18,117 bases of DNA from contig DPKT01000057.1 in NCBI GenBank assembly GCA_003542385.1, positions 1 through 18,117 on the forward strand, written 5' to 3'. The stretch is from Desulfomicrobium sp. GTDB lineage: Bacteria; Desulfobacterota; Desulfovibrionia; Desulfovibrionales; Desulfomicrobiaceae. Of the stretch, positions 7,274-14,963 are shown piece after piece. Numbering within the stretch: the stretch's first letter is position 1; the number at the start of each line of letters is the position of its first letter. The position numbers and the translations under genes were made by a program. The notes under the pieces are model-generated. The model did no database searches. It saw only the letters and a program-made list of their open reading frames with translations, and was not told the DNA's origin.

Positions 7274-7963
7274 ATGAAAAAGTTCATTCTCATCGCGTTG
7301 ATGTTCTCCTTGTGCGCGTGCGCGAGCACGGGAAACGACACGGTATCCAAGGACTTCAATCCCGCGGACCACTTTTTGGGCGCCGACTACGCCTTGCTGC
7401 AGAAAAACCCCGACCTGAAGGGCGGCCTGGGCTGGCGGAACCCTGCGTTCAACCCGGCGGTCTACTCGGCCATGTACATCGAGCCGGTGGTGCTGTGGCA
7501 CGGCGAGGACATGGCCAAGGAGTCGGGGCTGGAGATGGAGGAACTGGAACTCCTGGCCAAATACTTTCATGACGTGCTGACCCATGTGCCGGACGGGAAG
7601 CCGATGAAGCTGGCCACCCAGCCCGGGCCGGGCGTCATCAGCGTCAAAGCGGCCGTGACCGAGGTCGAGGCCAGCAGTCCAGTGTCCAACGCCCTGACCT
7701 CCGTCATCCCCGTGGGCATACTCCTTTCGGCCGGCAAGCAGGCCGCCACCGGACAGGCCGTGGGCGTCGGCAAGTGCGCGGTCGAGATCCGTTTCGTCGA
7801 TTCCGTGACGGGCGAGAACATCGCCATGTTCGCGGAAACCAAGATCGGCAAGAAGTACGATTCCGCCGGGTTCAGCAAGACGGGCCAGACCGAGGAGGCC
7901 ATGAACGAGTGGGCGGCCCTGCTGAAGGAGCGCATCGCCGTGGTCTGGGGGCAGGCCAAATAG
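7274..7963 (+). CDS. DUF3313-type envelope lipoprotein
   Basis: The 229-residue protein has a classic lipoprotein signal (MKKFILIALMFSLCAC, lipid-modified Cys probably C16). The mature part shows the DUF3313 pattern: a segment with NPAFNPAVYSAMYIEPVVLW near the start, a central region, then VSVKAAVTEVEASSPVSN-like strands and a Gly/Ala-rich stretch (GILLSAGKQAATGQAVGVGK). These are followed by VEIRFVDSVTGENIAMF and a final helix with TEEAMNEWAALLKERI. Family members are of unknown function and sit in the envelope. The ATG at 7274 is preceded by AAAAGGAG with five bases of spacing; the in-frame ATG at 7211 lies inside a hairpin and would bury the signal peptide. It sits 302 nt before the RND operon and is separated from it by a strong hairpin. 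The family assignment comes from recalled sequence pattern, not a search. Confidence 0.8.
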   Translation: MKKFILIALMFSLCACASTGNDTVSKDFNPADHFLGADYALLQKNPDLKGGLGWRNPAFNPAVYSAMYIEPVVLWHGEDMAKESGLEMEELELLAKYFHDVLTHVPDGKPMKLATQPGPGVISVKAAVTEVEASSPVSNALTSVIPVGILLSAGKQAATGQAVGVGKCAVEIRFVDSVTGENIAMFAETKIGKKYDSAGFSKTGQTEEAMNEWAALLKERIAVVWGQAK

Positions 7964-8265
7964 CGGGGGCTATTGGTTGGGTATGGTGGCGCGCGGTCAT
8001 TGCGCGTCACCATGAGCGTTTCGCTCCAGGTTCCTTGTTGAAAAGGGCGAGGCGGCCTGTTTGTTTTTATTTTGGTCCGACAAGGTCTGCGGCAATGTCG
8101 CCGCTTCGCACTCATCAATCTTGTTCATGATCCACGCATGGTTTGATACGAATGCAAAAGGCCTTCCTGCGACAGAAGGAAGCCGTGAAGCGGATGGAGT
8201 GCAAAGCTTACTGTCGCCAAGGCGGGCGGCTGTGAAACCCGGGTTCAAGCTGAAAGGAGACGCCC
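7964..8265. other. 302-nt region between the lipoprotein gene and the RND operon
   Basis: No gene is evident. It begins with the strong hairpin pair at 7983-8026, then a T-rich patch (about 8058-8074), a small GCGGC/GCCGC dyad near 8090-8105 and a bulged stem GGC-TTCCT/AGGAAGCC (8160-8184). The operon promoter, and any operator for an off-window regulator, should lie here, but no box pair is good enough to call. Confidence 0.45.
7983..8026 (+). terminator. Strong hairpin (terminator-like) after the DUF3313 gene
   Basis: ATGGTGGCGCGC (7983-7994) pairs with GCGCGTCACCAT (8002-8013) as a 12-bp stem with one G-T wobble and a seven-base loop, starting 20 nt after the stop. A second small hairpin GAGCG-TTT-CGCTC (8014-8026) abuts it. 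No immediate T-run follows, although a T-rich patch lies about 30 nt on. Position and strength favour transcript termination or 3'-end protection, separating this gene from the RND operon. Confidence 0.5.
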
Positions 8266-9489
8266 ATGAGAGGCTGTGAAGTGCGAGTGCGTAACGAACG
8301 TGTTGCTTTCCGTCCGCTGGTAGCCTTGGCAGCCGCCTGGGCGCTTCTGCCGGTGCTCATTCTGGGCAGCGGGTGCAAACAGGCCGGCGAGGCCGTCGCT
8401 CCTCCACCGCCTGTCGTGGAGGTGGTCAAGGTCGTCCAGCAGGACGTGCCGATCTACAGCGAGTGGATCGGCGTCCTGGACGGCTCCATCAACGCGGTCA
8501 TCCGCCCGCAGGTCACGGGCTATCTGGTCAAGCAGAACTACATCGAAGGCGACATCGTCAAGAAAGGGCAGGTGCTCTTCGAGATCGACCCGCGCACCTT
8601 CCAGGCCGAGGTCAAGCAGGCCCAGGCCGCCCTGGAACAGGCCAAGGGCGAGTTGGCCGCGCAGGAGGCCTCCGCCGCCACGGCCCGGGCCGATCTGGCC
8701 AGGATAAAGCCGCTGGCGGCCAAGAACGCCGTGTCCCAGAAAGACCTCGACTACGCCATCGGGCGCGACCTGGTGACCAAGGCCGCTGTCGTGTCCGCCA
8801 AGGCCGGCATCGCCGTGGCCCAGGCCAATCTGGAAAAAGCGCAGCTGGAGCTGGGCTTCACCAGGATCACCTCTCCCGTGGACGGCGTGGCGGGCATCGC
8901 CAAGGCCCAACTCGGCAACCTGGTCAGCCCCAGCATGCAGGATGAACTGACCTCGGTTTCCGCCCTGGACCCCATCAAGGCCTACATCAACGTCAGCGAG
9001 CAGGAGTACCTGCGGGCCAAGACGGATGAGAACAAGGCTTCGAACGCGCCCCTGCAGCTGGTGCTGGCCGACGGCAGCGTCTATCCGCACCAGGGCAGGA
9101 TGGCCCTGGCGGACCGTCAGGTCGACCCGGCCACGGGCACCCTGAAGATAGGCACTCTCTTCCCCAACTCGGGCAACCTCCTGCGGCCCGGCATGTACGG
9201 CAAGGTCAGGGCCGTCCTGCAGACCAAGTCCGGGGCCTTGATCGTGCCGCAGCGCGCGGTGACGGAGATGCAGGGCAAATACCTCGTGGCCGTGGTCGCC
9301 GCGGACAACAAGGTCGACGTCCGCCCGGTGATGGTCGGCGAGCGGGTCGATTCGGGCTGGATCATCGAGAAGGGGCTCAATCCCGGAGAGGCGGTGGTCG
9401 CCGAGGGCACCCAGAAAGTCCGGCCGGGCATGACCGTGACGCCCAAGCCTTTCGAACCCGCGGCCCCGGCGCCCGCCGGCAAGGGGTAG
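8266..9489 (+). CDS. RND efflux periplasmic adaptor (AcrA/MexA type)
   Basis: The 407-residue membrane-fusion protein bridges the inner-membrane pump and the outer-membrane channel. A hydrophobic N-terminal segment ends in LGSGC (Cys37); position -3 is Gly, so the lipobox is slightly atypical but probably functional. The barrel-sandwich half-motif IRPQVTGYLVKQNYIEGD lies at about 78-95, the alpha-hairpin with an Ala/Gln/Lys-rich coiled coil at about 112-190, the second lipoyl half (LGFTRITSPVDGVAG) near 194-208, then the beta barrel and the membrane-proximal domain (GMYGKVRAVL, IVPQRAVTEMQG). The ATG at 8266 has AAAGGAGA at 8253-8260. The pump gene begins five bases after the stop. Length is normal for the family. 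Confidence 0.95.
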   Translation: MRGCEVRVRNERVAFRPLVALAAAWALLPVLILGSGCKQAGEAVAPPPPVVEVVKVVQQDVPIYSEWIGVLDGSINAVIRPQVTGYLVKQNYIEGDIVKKGQVLFEIDPRTFQAEVKQAQAALEQAKGELAAQEASAATARADLARIKPLAAKNAVSQKDLDYAIGRDLVTKAAVVSAKAGIAVAQANLEKAQLELGFTRITSPVDGVAGIAKAQLGNLVSPSMQDELTSVSALDPIKAYINVSEQEYLRAKTDENKASNAPLQLVLADGSVYPHQGRMALADRQVDPATGTLKIGTLFPNSGNLLRPGMYGKVRAVLQTKSGALIVPQRAVTEMQGKYLVAVVAADNKVDVRPVMVGERVDSGWIIEKGLNPGEAVVAEGTQKVRPGMTVTPKPFEPAAPAPAGKG

Positions 9490-9494
9490 GCGCC

Positions 9495-12400
9495 ATGGCC
9501 AGATTCTTCATCAACCGGCCCATCGTGGCCATGGTCATCTCCATCCTGATGCTCATCGTCGGCATCGTCGCCATGCTCGGGCTGCCCACGGCGCAGTTCC
9601 CCGACATCGTTCCGCCCGAGATCAAGGTCTCGGCGACCTACACCGGCGCCGACGCCCTGACCCTGGAGCAGGCGGTGGCCACGCCCATCGAGCAGGAGAT
9701 GTCGGGCGTGGACAACATGAACTACATGTACTCCACCAACGCCAACAACGGCGAGACGAAGCTGACCGTCAACTTCGACGTCAAGACCGACCCCAACACG
9801 GACCAGCTCCTGGCCCAGATGCGCAAGGGCCAGGCCGAGGCCAAACTGCCGTCGGAAGTGCGCGAGTACGGCGTGAAGGTCGAGAAATCGACCTCCTCGC
9901 CGCTCATCATGTTCGGACTCTATTCGCCGAACGGCACCTACGACAACATCTTCCTGGCCAACTACTGCTACATCAACATCAACGACCAGATGACCCGCAT
10001 CAAGGGCATCGCCAGCGTCACCGTCTTCGGCGCGGGCCAGTACGCCATGAGGCTGTGGGTCAAGCCCGACCAGCTGGCCAAGCTCAATATCACCATCCCC
10101 GAGATCATGAACGCCATCAAGGCCCAGAACACGGTCAACCCCGCCGGGCAGGTGGGGTCCGAGCCGGTTCCCGCGGGGCAGGAGTTCACCTACACCGTGC
10201 GGGCCCAGGGACGCCTGCAGTCCGAGGAGGAGTTCGGGGCCATCATCCTGCGCGCCAACCCGGACGGGTCCGTGGTCCGCGTCAGGGACGTGGCGCGCAT
10301 CGAGCTCGGCGCCCAGACCTACAGCCTGGAAGGCCGCCTGCAAGGCAAGCCCGCCGCGCTCATCGCCCTCTACCAGATGCCCGGCACCAACGCGGTCGAG
10401 GCGGCCGACGGCGCCAAGGCCCTCATGGCCAAGCTCAAGGAGCGCTTCCCGGCGGACCTCGACTACGTCGTCTCCCTGGACACCACCCTGGCCGTGACCG
10501 AGGGCATCAAGGAGATCCAGCACACCCTTTTCGAGGCCCTCGTCCTGGTCATCCTCGTGGTCTTCATCTTCCTGCAGGGCTGGCGGGCGACGCTCATCCC
10601 GCTTTTGGCCGTGCCCGTGTCTCTGGTGGGCACGTTCATGCTCTTCCCGCTCCTGGGGTTCTCCATCAACACGCTCTCCCTCTTCGGCCTGGTCCTGGCC
10701 ATCGGCCTGGTCGTCGACGACGCCATCGTCGTGGTCGAGGCGGTTGAGCACCACATCGAGCACGGCCTTTCGCCCAAGGAGGCGACCTTCAAGGCCATGG
10801 AGGAGGTCTCGGGGCCGGTCATCGCCATCGCCGTGATCCTGGCCGCAGTCTTCATCCCCACGGCCTTCATCCCGGGCATCACCGGGCGGCTCTACCAGCA
10901 GTTCGCCCTGACCATCGCCATCTCGGTCATCATCTCGGCCTTCAACGCCCTGACCCTGAGCCCGGCGCTGAGCGCCCTGCTCCTGAAGCCCAAGAAGAAG
11001 GGCTCGGGACCGCTGCAGAAGTTCTACGACTGGTTCAACCGCATGTTCGGGCGGGCCACGGACGGCTACGTAGGCATCTGCCGGGCGGCCGTGCACAAGA
11101 GCGTCGTCAGCATGCTCCTTCTCGTGGGCATCGTGGTCCTGACGGGCTTCTTCGGCGGGCGGGTGGCCACGGGATTCCTGCCCGAAGAGGACCAGGGCTA
11201 CATGTACGGCGCGGTGCAGCTGCCCGACGCATCGTCGCTGCAGCGCACCCGCGACATCACGGCCCAGGCCGAAAAGCTGATAATGGACACGCCCGGCGTG
11301 AAATTCTGCACCTCGGTCGTGGGCTACAACCTGCTGAGCGGCGTGACCAACACCTACAGCACCTTCTTCTTCATCACCCTCGAGGAATGGGGCGCGCGCA
11401 AGACGCCGGAACTGCAGTACGAAACCATCAAGAACGGCATCAACCAGAAGCTGGCCGGGATCAGCGGGGCCATCGGCTTCGCCTTTTCGCCCCCGGCCAT
11501 CCCCGGCATCGGCACCTCGGGCGGCGCGACCTTCATGCTCGAGGACCGGGCGGGCAAGGACATCGAGTTCCTGTCCGCCAACGTGAACATCTTCGTCGAG
11601 GCGGCGAAGAAGCGCCCGGAGCTGGGCAGCGTGTCCACGACCTTCCGCCCGACGGTCCCGCAGCTCTTCGTGGACGTGGACCGCGACAAGGTCCTCAAGC
11701 AGGGGGTCAAGATCGACGATGTCTACAAGACCCTGCAGAGCTTCATGGGCAGCGGCTTCGTCAACTACTTCAACAAGTTCGGCCGCCAGTGGCAGGTCTA
11801 TGTCCAGGCCGAGGGCGAGTACCGGACGAACATCGAGAACGTCGGGCAGTTCTACGTGCGCAACAGCGAGGGCGCGACGGTGCCCCTCTCGGCCCTGACC
11901 TCGGTCAGGAACATCTCCGGGCCCGAGTTCACCATGCGCTACAACCTCTACCGCTGCGCCCAGATCAACGCCAACGCCGCGCCGGGCTACAGCTCGGCCC
12001 AGGCCATGAAGGCGCTGGAGGAGGTCTTCGCCGAAACCATGCCCCCCGAGATGGGCTTCGACTACATGGGCATGTCCTTCCAGGAGTGGCAGGCCCAGAA
12101 GGGCGTCTCGCCCATGGTCATCTTCGGTTTCTCGCTCCTGTGCGTCTTCCTGATCCTGGCCGCGCAGTACGAGAGCTGGTCATTGCCATTCTCGGTCCTG
12201 CTGGGCACGCCCATCGCCGTGGCCGGGGCCTTCGGGGCTCTCATGCTGCGCGGGCAGGAGAACAACGTCTACGCCCAGATCGGCCTGGTCATGCTCATCG
12301 GCCTCTCGGCCAAGAACGCCATCCTCATCGTCGAGTTCGCCAAGATGGAGTACGAGAAGGGCAGGCCGCTGCTGGAAGCCACCCTCGAAGGGGCGAAGCT

Positions 12401-12644
12401 GCGCCTGCGGCCCATCCTCATGACCTCCTTCGCCTTCATCCTCGGCTGCGTGCCCCTGGCCATCGCCTCCGGAGCCGGCGCGGTCTCGCGCCAGGTCATG
12501 GGCAGCGCGGTCATCGGCGGCATGCTTGCGGCCACCGTCATCGGCGTCTTCCTCATCCCCGTGTTCTACTACGTGGTGGAGAAGATCGGGGGCAACAAAC
12601 CCGCGGCGCCGGCCGAAGGACCTACGGAGGTGCACCATGCGTAA
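9495..12644 (+). CDS. RND multidrug efflux pump, HAE1 family (AcrB/MexB type)
   Basis: The 1049-residue inner-membrane pump matches the family length almost exactly. It begins MARFFINRPIVAMVISILMLIVG (first helix), followed by the conserved porter start (TAQFPDIVPPEIKVSATYTGA). The proton-relay Asp pair lies in GLVVDDAIVVVEAVE (D408/D409) and the relay Lys in GLSAKNAILIVEFAK (K940), matching AcrB D407/D408 and K940. The two halves each show a large periplasmic loop and six membrane helices, and the first half contains FLQGWRATLIPLLAVPVSLVG. HAE1 members export hydrophobic and amphiphilic drugs, detergents or bile-like compounds using the proton gradient. Substrates cannot be read here. It overlaps the outer-membrane channel gene by eight bases, so translation is probably coupled. 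Confidence 0.97.
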   Translation: MARFFINRPIVAMVISILMLIVGIVAMLGLPTAQFPDIVPPEIKVSATYTGADALTLEQAVATPIEQEMSGVDNMNYMYSTNANNGETKLTVNFDVKTDPNTDQLLAQMRKGQAEAKLPSEVREYGVKVEKSTSSPLIMFGLYSPNGTYDNIFLANYCYININDQMTRIKGIASVTVFGAGQYAMRLWVKPDQLAKLNITIPEIMNAIKAQNTVNPAGQVGSEPVPAGQEFTYTVRAQGRLQSEEEFGAIILRANPDGSVVRVRDVARIELGAQTYSLEGRLQGKPAALIALYQMPGTNAVEAADGAKALMAKLKERFPADLDYVVSLDTTLAVTEGIKEIQHTLFEALVLVILVVFIFLQGWRATLIPLLAVPVSLVGTFMLFPLLGFSINTLSLFGLVLAIGLVVDDAIVVVEAVEHHIEHGLSPKEATFKAMEEVSGPVIAIAVILAAVFIPTAFIPGITGRLYQQFALTIAISVIISAFNALTLSPALSALLLKPKKKGSGPLQKFYDWFNRMFGRATDGYVGICRAAVHKSVVSMLLLVGIVVLTGFFGGRVATGFLPEEDQGYMYGAVQLPDASSLQRTRDITAQAEKLIMDTPGVKFCTSVVGYNLLSGVTNTYSTFFFITLEEWGARKTPELQYETIKNGINQKLAGISGAIGFAFSPPAIPGIGTSGGATFMLEDRAGKDIEFLSANVNIFVEAAKKRPELGSVSTTFRPTVPQLFVDVDRDKVLKQGVKIDDVYKTLQSFMGSGFVNYFNKFGRQWQVYVQAEGEYRTNIENVGQFYVRNSEGATVPLSALTSVRNISGPEFTMRYNLYRCAQINANAAPGYSSAQAMKALEEVFAETMPPEMGFDYMGMSFQEWQAQKGVSPMVIFGFSLLCVFLILAAQYESWSLPFSVLLGTPIAVAGAFGALMLRGQENNVYAQIGLVMLIGLSAKNAILIVEFAKMEYEKGRPLLEATLEGAKLRLRPILMTSFAFILGCVPLAIASGAGAVSRQVMGSAVIGGMLAATVIGVFLIPVFYYVVEKIGGNKPAAPAEGPTEVHHA

Positions 12645-14070
12645 TCTCGTGCTCGCCTTCATGCTGGCCCTCATGGGGGCCGGATGCACCCTCGGACCCG
12701 ACTACGTGCGACCGGGCTTGGACATGCCGGCGGCTTGGCGCGTGGAGAACGGCGAAGCCAACAGCCTGGCCGATACGGCCTGGTGGGGCGAGTTCGGCGA
12801 TCCGGTCCTGGACGGTCTCATCGAAACGGCCCTGAAGGAGAACAAGGACCTCCTCATCGCCGCCAAGCGCGTCGAGGAGTTCGAGGCCCGCTACGGCATC
12901 GTCCGGGCCGACCTGTTCCCCCAGGTTGGGGCGGGGGCGTCCTACACGCGCGAACAGGTGACCCGCGAAGGTGAGAACAAGCCCGGGCCGGGGGTCGCGA
13001 CCTTGACCGAGACCTATTCGACAAGCCTCAACGCCGCCTGGGAGATCGACCTCTGGGGCCGCATCCGCCGCAGCACCGAGGCGGCCAGGGCGCAGCTGCT
13101 GGCCACGGAGGAGGCGCGTCGCGGCGTCATCCTGACGCTGGTTTCCGACGTGGCCTCGGCCTACGTCAACCTGCGCGGCCTGGACCGCCAGCTCGAGATA
13201 GCCAGGGACACGGTCAAGAGCAGGGAGGAGTCCTTCAGGATCTTCCAGGAACGTTATGACGGAGGCATCATCTCCCTGCTTGAACTGACCCAGAACAAAT
13301 CCCAGTACGAGGAGGCGCTTTCGCGGATTCCCCCCATCGAGAAGGCCATCGCCCTGCAGGAGAACGGCCTGTCCGTCCTGCTGGGGCACAACCCGGGCCC
13401 CATCCTCCGCGGGCTGGCCATCGACGAGCTGACGCCGCCCGCCATTGCGGCCGGCATGCCGTCGGACCTCCTAGAGCGCCGCCCCGACGTGCTGCAGGCC
13501 GAACAGAACCTCGTCGCCGCCAACGCCCAGATCGGCGTGGCCAAGGCCGCCTACTTCCCGGCCATATCCCTGACTGGCCTCTTCGGCTTCGCCAGCGAGG
13601 ACCTCACGGACCTCTTCCTGAGTTCGGCCCAGGTCTGGAACTACAGCGCCCCGCTGACCATGCCCATCTTCACCGCCGGCAAGCTGTCCGGCAACGTAAG
13701 GGCGGCCGAGGCCGTGCAGCAGCAGGCCCTCATCGGCTACATGCAGGCCGTGCAGAACGCCTTCCGCGAAGTCAACGACGCATTGGCGGACCAACGGCAG
13801 ACGGGCCTGCAGCTGGAGGCCCTCGGCCGGCAGGTCGATTCGCTGCGGCAATACGACGAGATCGCAAGGCTTCGCTACGACGAAGGGTACACGGACTTCC
13901 TGACCGTGCTCGACGCCGAGCGGAGCCTCTTCAACGCCGAGCTGGCGCACACCCAGACCCGGGTCGCGGTCCATCAGGCGCGCATCGGCCTGTACAAAGC
14001 CGTGGGAGGCGGTTGGACGGAGGCGGCAGCGGTGGCGGGAGCCGGCGGGAAGGCGGAAAAGACCGAATAG
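12637..14070 (+). CDS. RND outer-membrane channel lipoprotein (NodT/OprM family)
   Basis: The 477-residue outer-membrane factor is the TolC-like exit duct of the tripartite pump. The signal peptide ends at C17 (MGAGCTLGPDYVRP); the C-x-x-x-P-x-Y-x-R/K-P start is the NodT-family hallmark. Two outer-membrane-efflux repeats follow, the second introduced by LLERRPDVLQAEQNLVAANA (from about residue 277) and GVAKAAYFPAISLTG, both highly conserved in the family. The C-terminal repeat includes YDEGYTDFLTVLDAERSLFNAE. The last 20 or so residues are an Ala/Gly-rich tail. I chose the ATG at 12637 because GGAGG sits at 12626-12630; the frame is open further upstream, but that lies inside the pump gene. 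Confidence 0.95.
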   Translation: MRNLVLAFMLALMGAGCTLGPDYVRPGLDMPAAWRVENGEANSLADTAWWGEFGDPVLDGLIETALKENKDLLIAAKRVEEFEARYGIVRADLFPQVGAGASYTREQVTREGENKPGPGVATLTETYSTSLNAAWEIDLWGRIRRSTEAARAQLLATEEARRGVILTLVSDVASAYVNLRGLDRQLEIARDTVKSREESFRIFQERYDGGIISLLELTQNKSQYEEALSRIPPIEKAIALQENGLSVLLGHNPGPILRGLAIDELTPPAIAAGMPSDLLERRPDVLQAEQNLVAANAQIGVAKAAYFPAISLTGLFGFASEDLTDLFLSSAQVWNYSAPLTMPIFTAGKLSGNVRAAEAVQQQALIGYMQAVQNAFREVNDALADQRQTGLQLEALGRQVDSLRQYDEIARLRYDEGYTDFLTVLDAERSLFNAELAHTQTRVAVHQARIGLYKAVGGGWTEAAAVAGAGGKAEKTE

Positions 14071-14124
14071 GCGGCCCCGCGCCGGGTCCGCAGGATGAAA
14101 AACCTTTAACGGATGGAGCGTGAC

Positions 14125-14742
14125 ATGACCCTGAAGAAATACGTGAACGAGAATGCCTGCCGCCGCGCCGGCCTTTCCGCCGGGCTCTGTCTCGGGCTTT
14201 TCCTGGCGCTGGCTCCCCTGCAGGCCCTGGCCGGCACGGCAACGGTCTTCGTCGAGGGGGTACCCGGCGGCGTCATCGTCAACACCGTCGAGATCAACGC
14301 CAAGGTCATCGAAATCGATCATGCCAAGCGCGTAGCAACCCTGGAGGACGAGAAGGGGGAAACCTTCACCGCCAAGGCCGGTCCCAAGGCCGTCAACTTC
14401 GATCAGGTCAACGTGGGCGATACGGTCAGGGTCGCCCTGACGGAAGAGCTTGTCGTCTTCGTCGACGAAGACGGCGTGGAGCCTTCCTCGTCCATGAGCG
14501 CGGCCGCAAAGACCGCGGAAAAGGGCGAGAAGCCCGGCGGGATCATGGCCCAGACCCGGCAGGTCACGGGCACCGTTACGGAGATCGACCAGCAGAACCG
14601 CAAGGTCACGCTCGACTTCGGCGACGGCCGGAAGAGAGCCTTTCCCGTCCGCGAGGATATCGACCTCGCCAAACAGAAGGTCGGCGACAAGGTGGTCTTC
14701 TCCTACACCGAGACAATCGCGGTCAGCGTCGAGAAGCCCTGA
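14125..14742 (+). CDS. Periplasmic protein with two tandem copies of a small beta-type domain
   Basis: I do not recognise a named family. The 205-residue product has a signal peptide (cleavage probably after ALA36). Two similar units follow. Unit 1 (about 58-115) reads KVIEIDHAKRVATLEDEKGE and later VNVGDTVRVALTEELVVFV. Unit 2 (about 145-203) reads TVTEIDQQNRKVTLDFGDGR and later QKVGDKVVFSYTETIAVSV. Both follow the pattern V-x-x-ID-x-x-x-R-x-x-TL-x-x-x-G-x, then K/N-VGD-x-V-x, which suggests small OB- or barrel-like beta domains. A Ser/Ala/Lys-rich linker joins them. The start at 14125 is preferred over 14113 because GGAG lies six bases before it. It begins 54 nt after the RND channel gene without a terminator-like hairpin between, so it probably belongs to that operon and may assist the pump or bind metal or ligand in the periplasm. 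Confidence 0.75.
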   Translation: MTLKKYVNENACRRAGLSAGLCLGLFLALAPLQALAGTATVFVEGVPGGVIVNTVEINAKVIEIDHAKRVATLEDEKGETFTAKAGPKAVNFDQVNVGDTVRVALTEELVVFVDEDGVEPSSSMSAAAKTAEKGEKPGGIMAQTRQVTGTVTEIDQQNRKVTLDFGDGRKRAFPVREDIDLAKQKVGDKVVFSYTETIAVSVEKP

Positions 14743-14760
14743 GGGATTCAGGCGCGTGTC

Positions 14761-14806
14761 TGTTCCGGCGCGTTCATGGAGCACGTCCCGTGCACGCGCC
14801 GGAACA
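14761..14806 (+). terminator. Long bulged hairpin after the RND operon
   Basis: TGTTCCGGCGCGT (14761-14773) pairs perfectly with ACGCGCCGGAACA (14794-14806) over 13 bp. Inside, GCACG-TCC-CGTGC (14781-14793) is directly continuous with the right arm, leaving a one-sided seven-base bulge (TCATGGA). A CCTTTTG stretch follows about 12 bases later. It begins 18 nt after the preceding stop. The likely role is transcription termination or 3'-end protection of the RND mRNA, but the bulge also fits a regulatory RNA fold. Confidence 0.5.
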
Positions 14807-14963
14807 TCCTGCCGACCTTTTGCGGTTGGGCGAACGGAGACATGGACGACGTATCACGACTGCAGCGACTCATATGCGGGATTTCCGCAAAGCGCTGACG
14901 ATGAACGTACCGGGCGTCGTCGTGCCGACTGCGGTCGACGCCGGCCATGTCGAGGCAAGGCAC

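Noticed and set aside
8126..8156. A possible sigma-54 -24/-12 element (TGGTTTGATACGAATGC) before the RND operon.
   Set aside because: The spacing between GG and GC is 12 rather than 10 bases, which does not fit the invariant spacing.
8061..8279. A possible 72-residue + strand gene before the RND adaptor.
   Set aside because: It has no ribosome site, overlaps the Shine-Dalgarno and start of the adaptor, and its translation looks random.
9117..11096. A 659-residue minus-strand open frame opposite the RND pump.
   Set aside because: High GC bias produces such long antisense frames. The sequence is low-complexity Asp/Gly/His/Arg-rich, and the + strand pump has the proton-relay residues in place.
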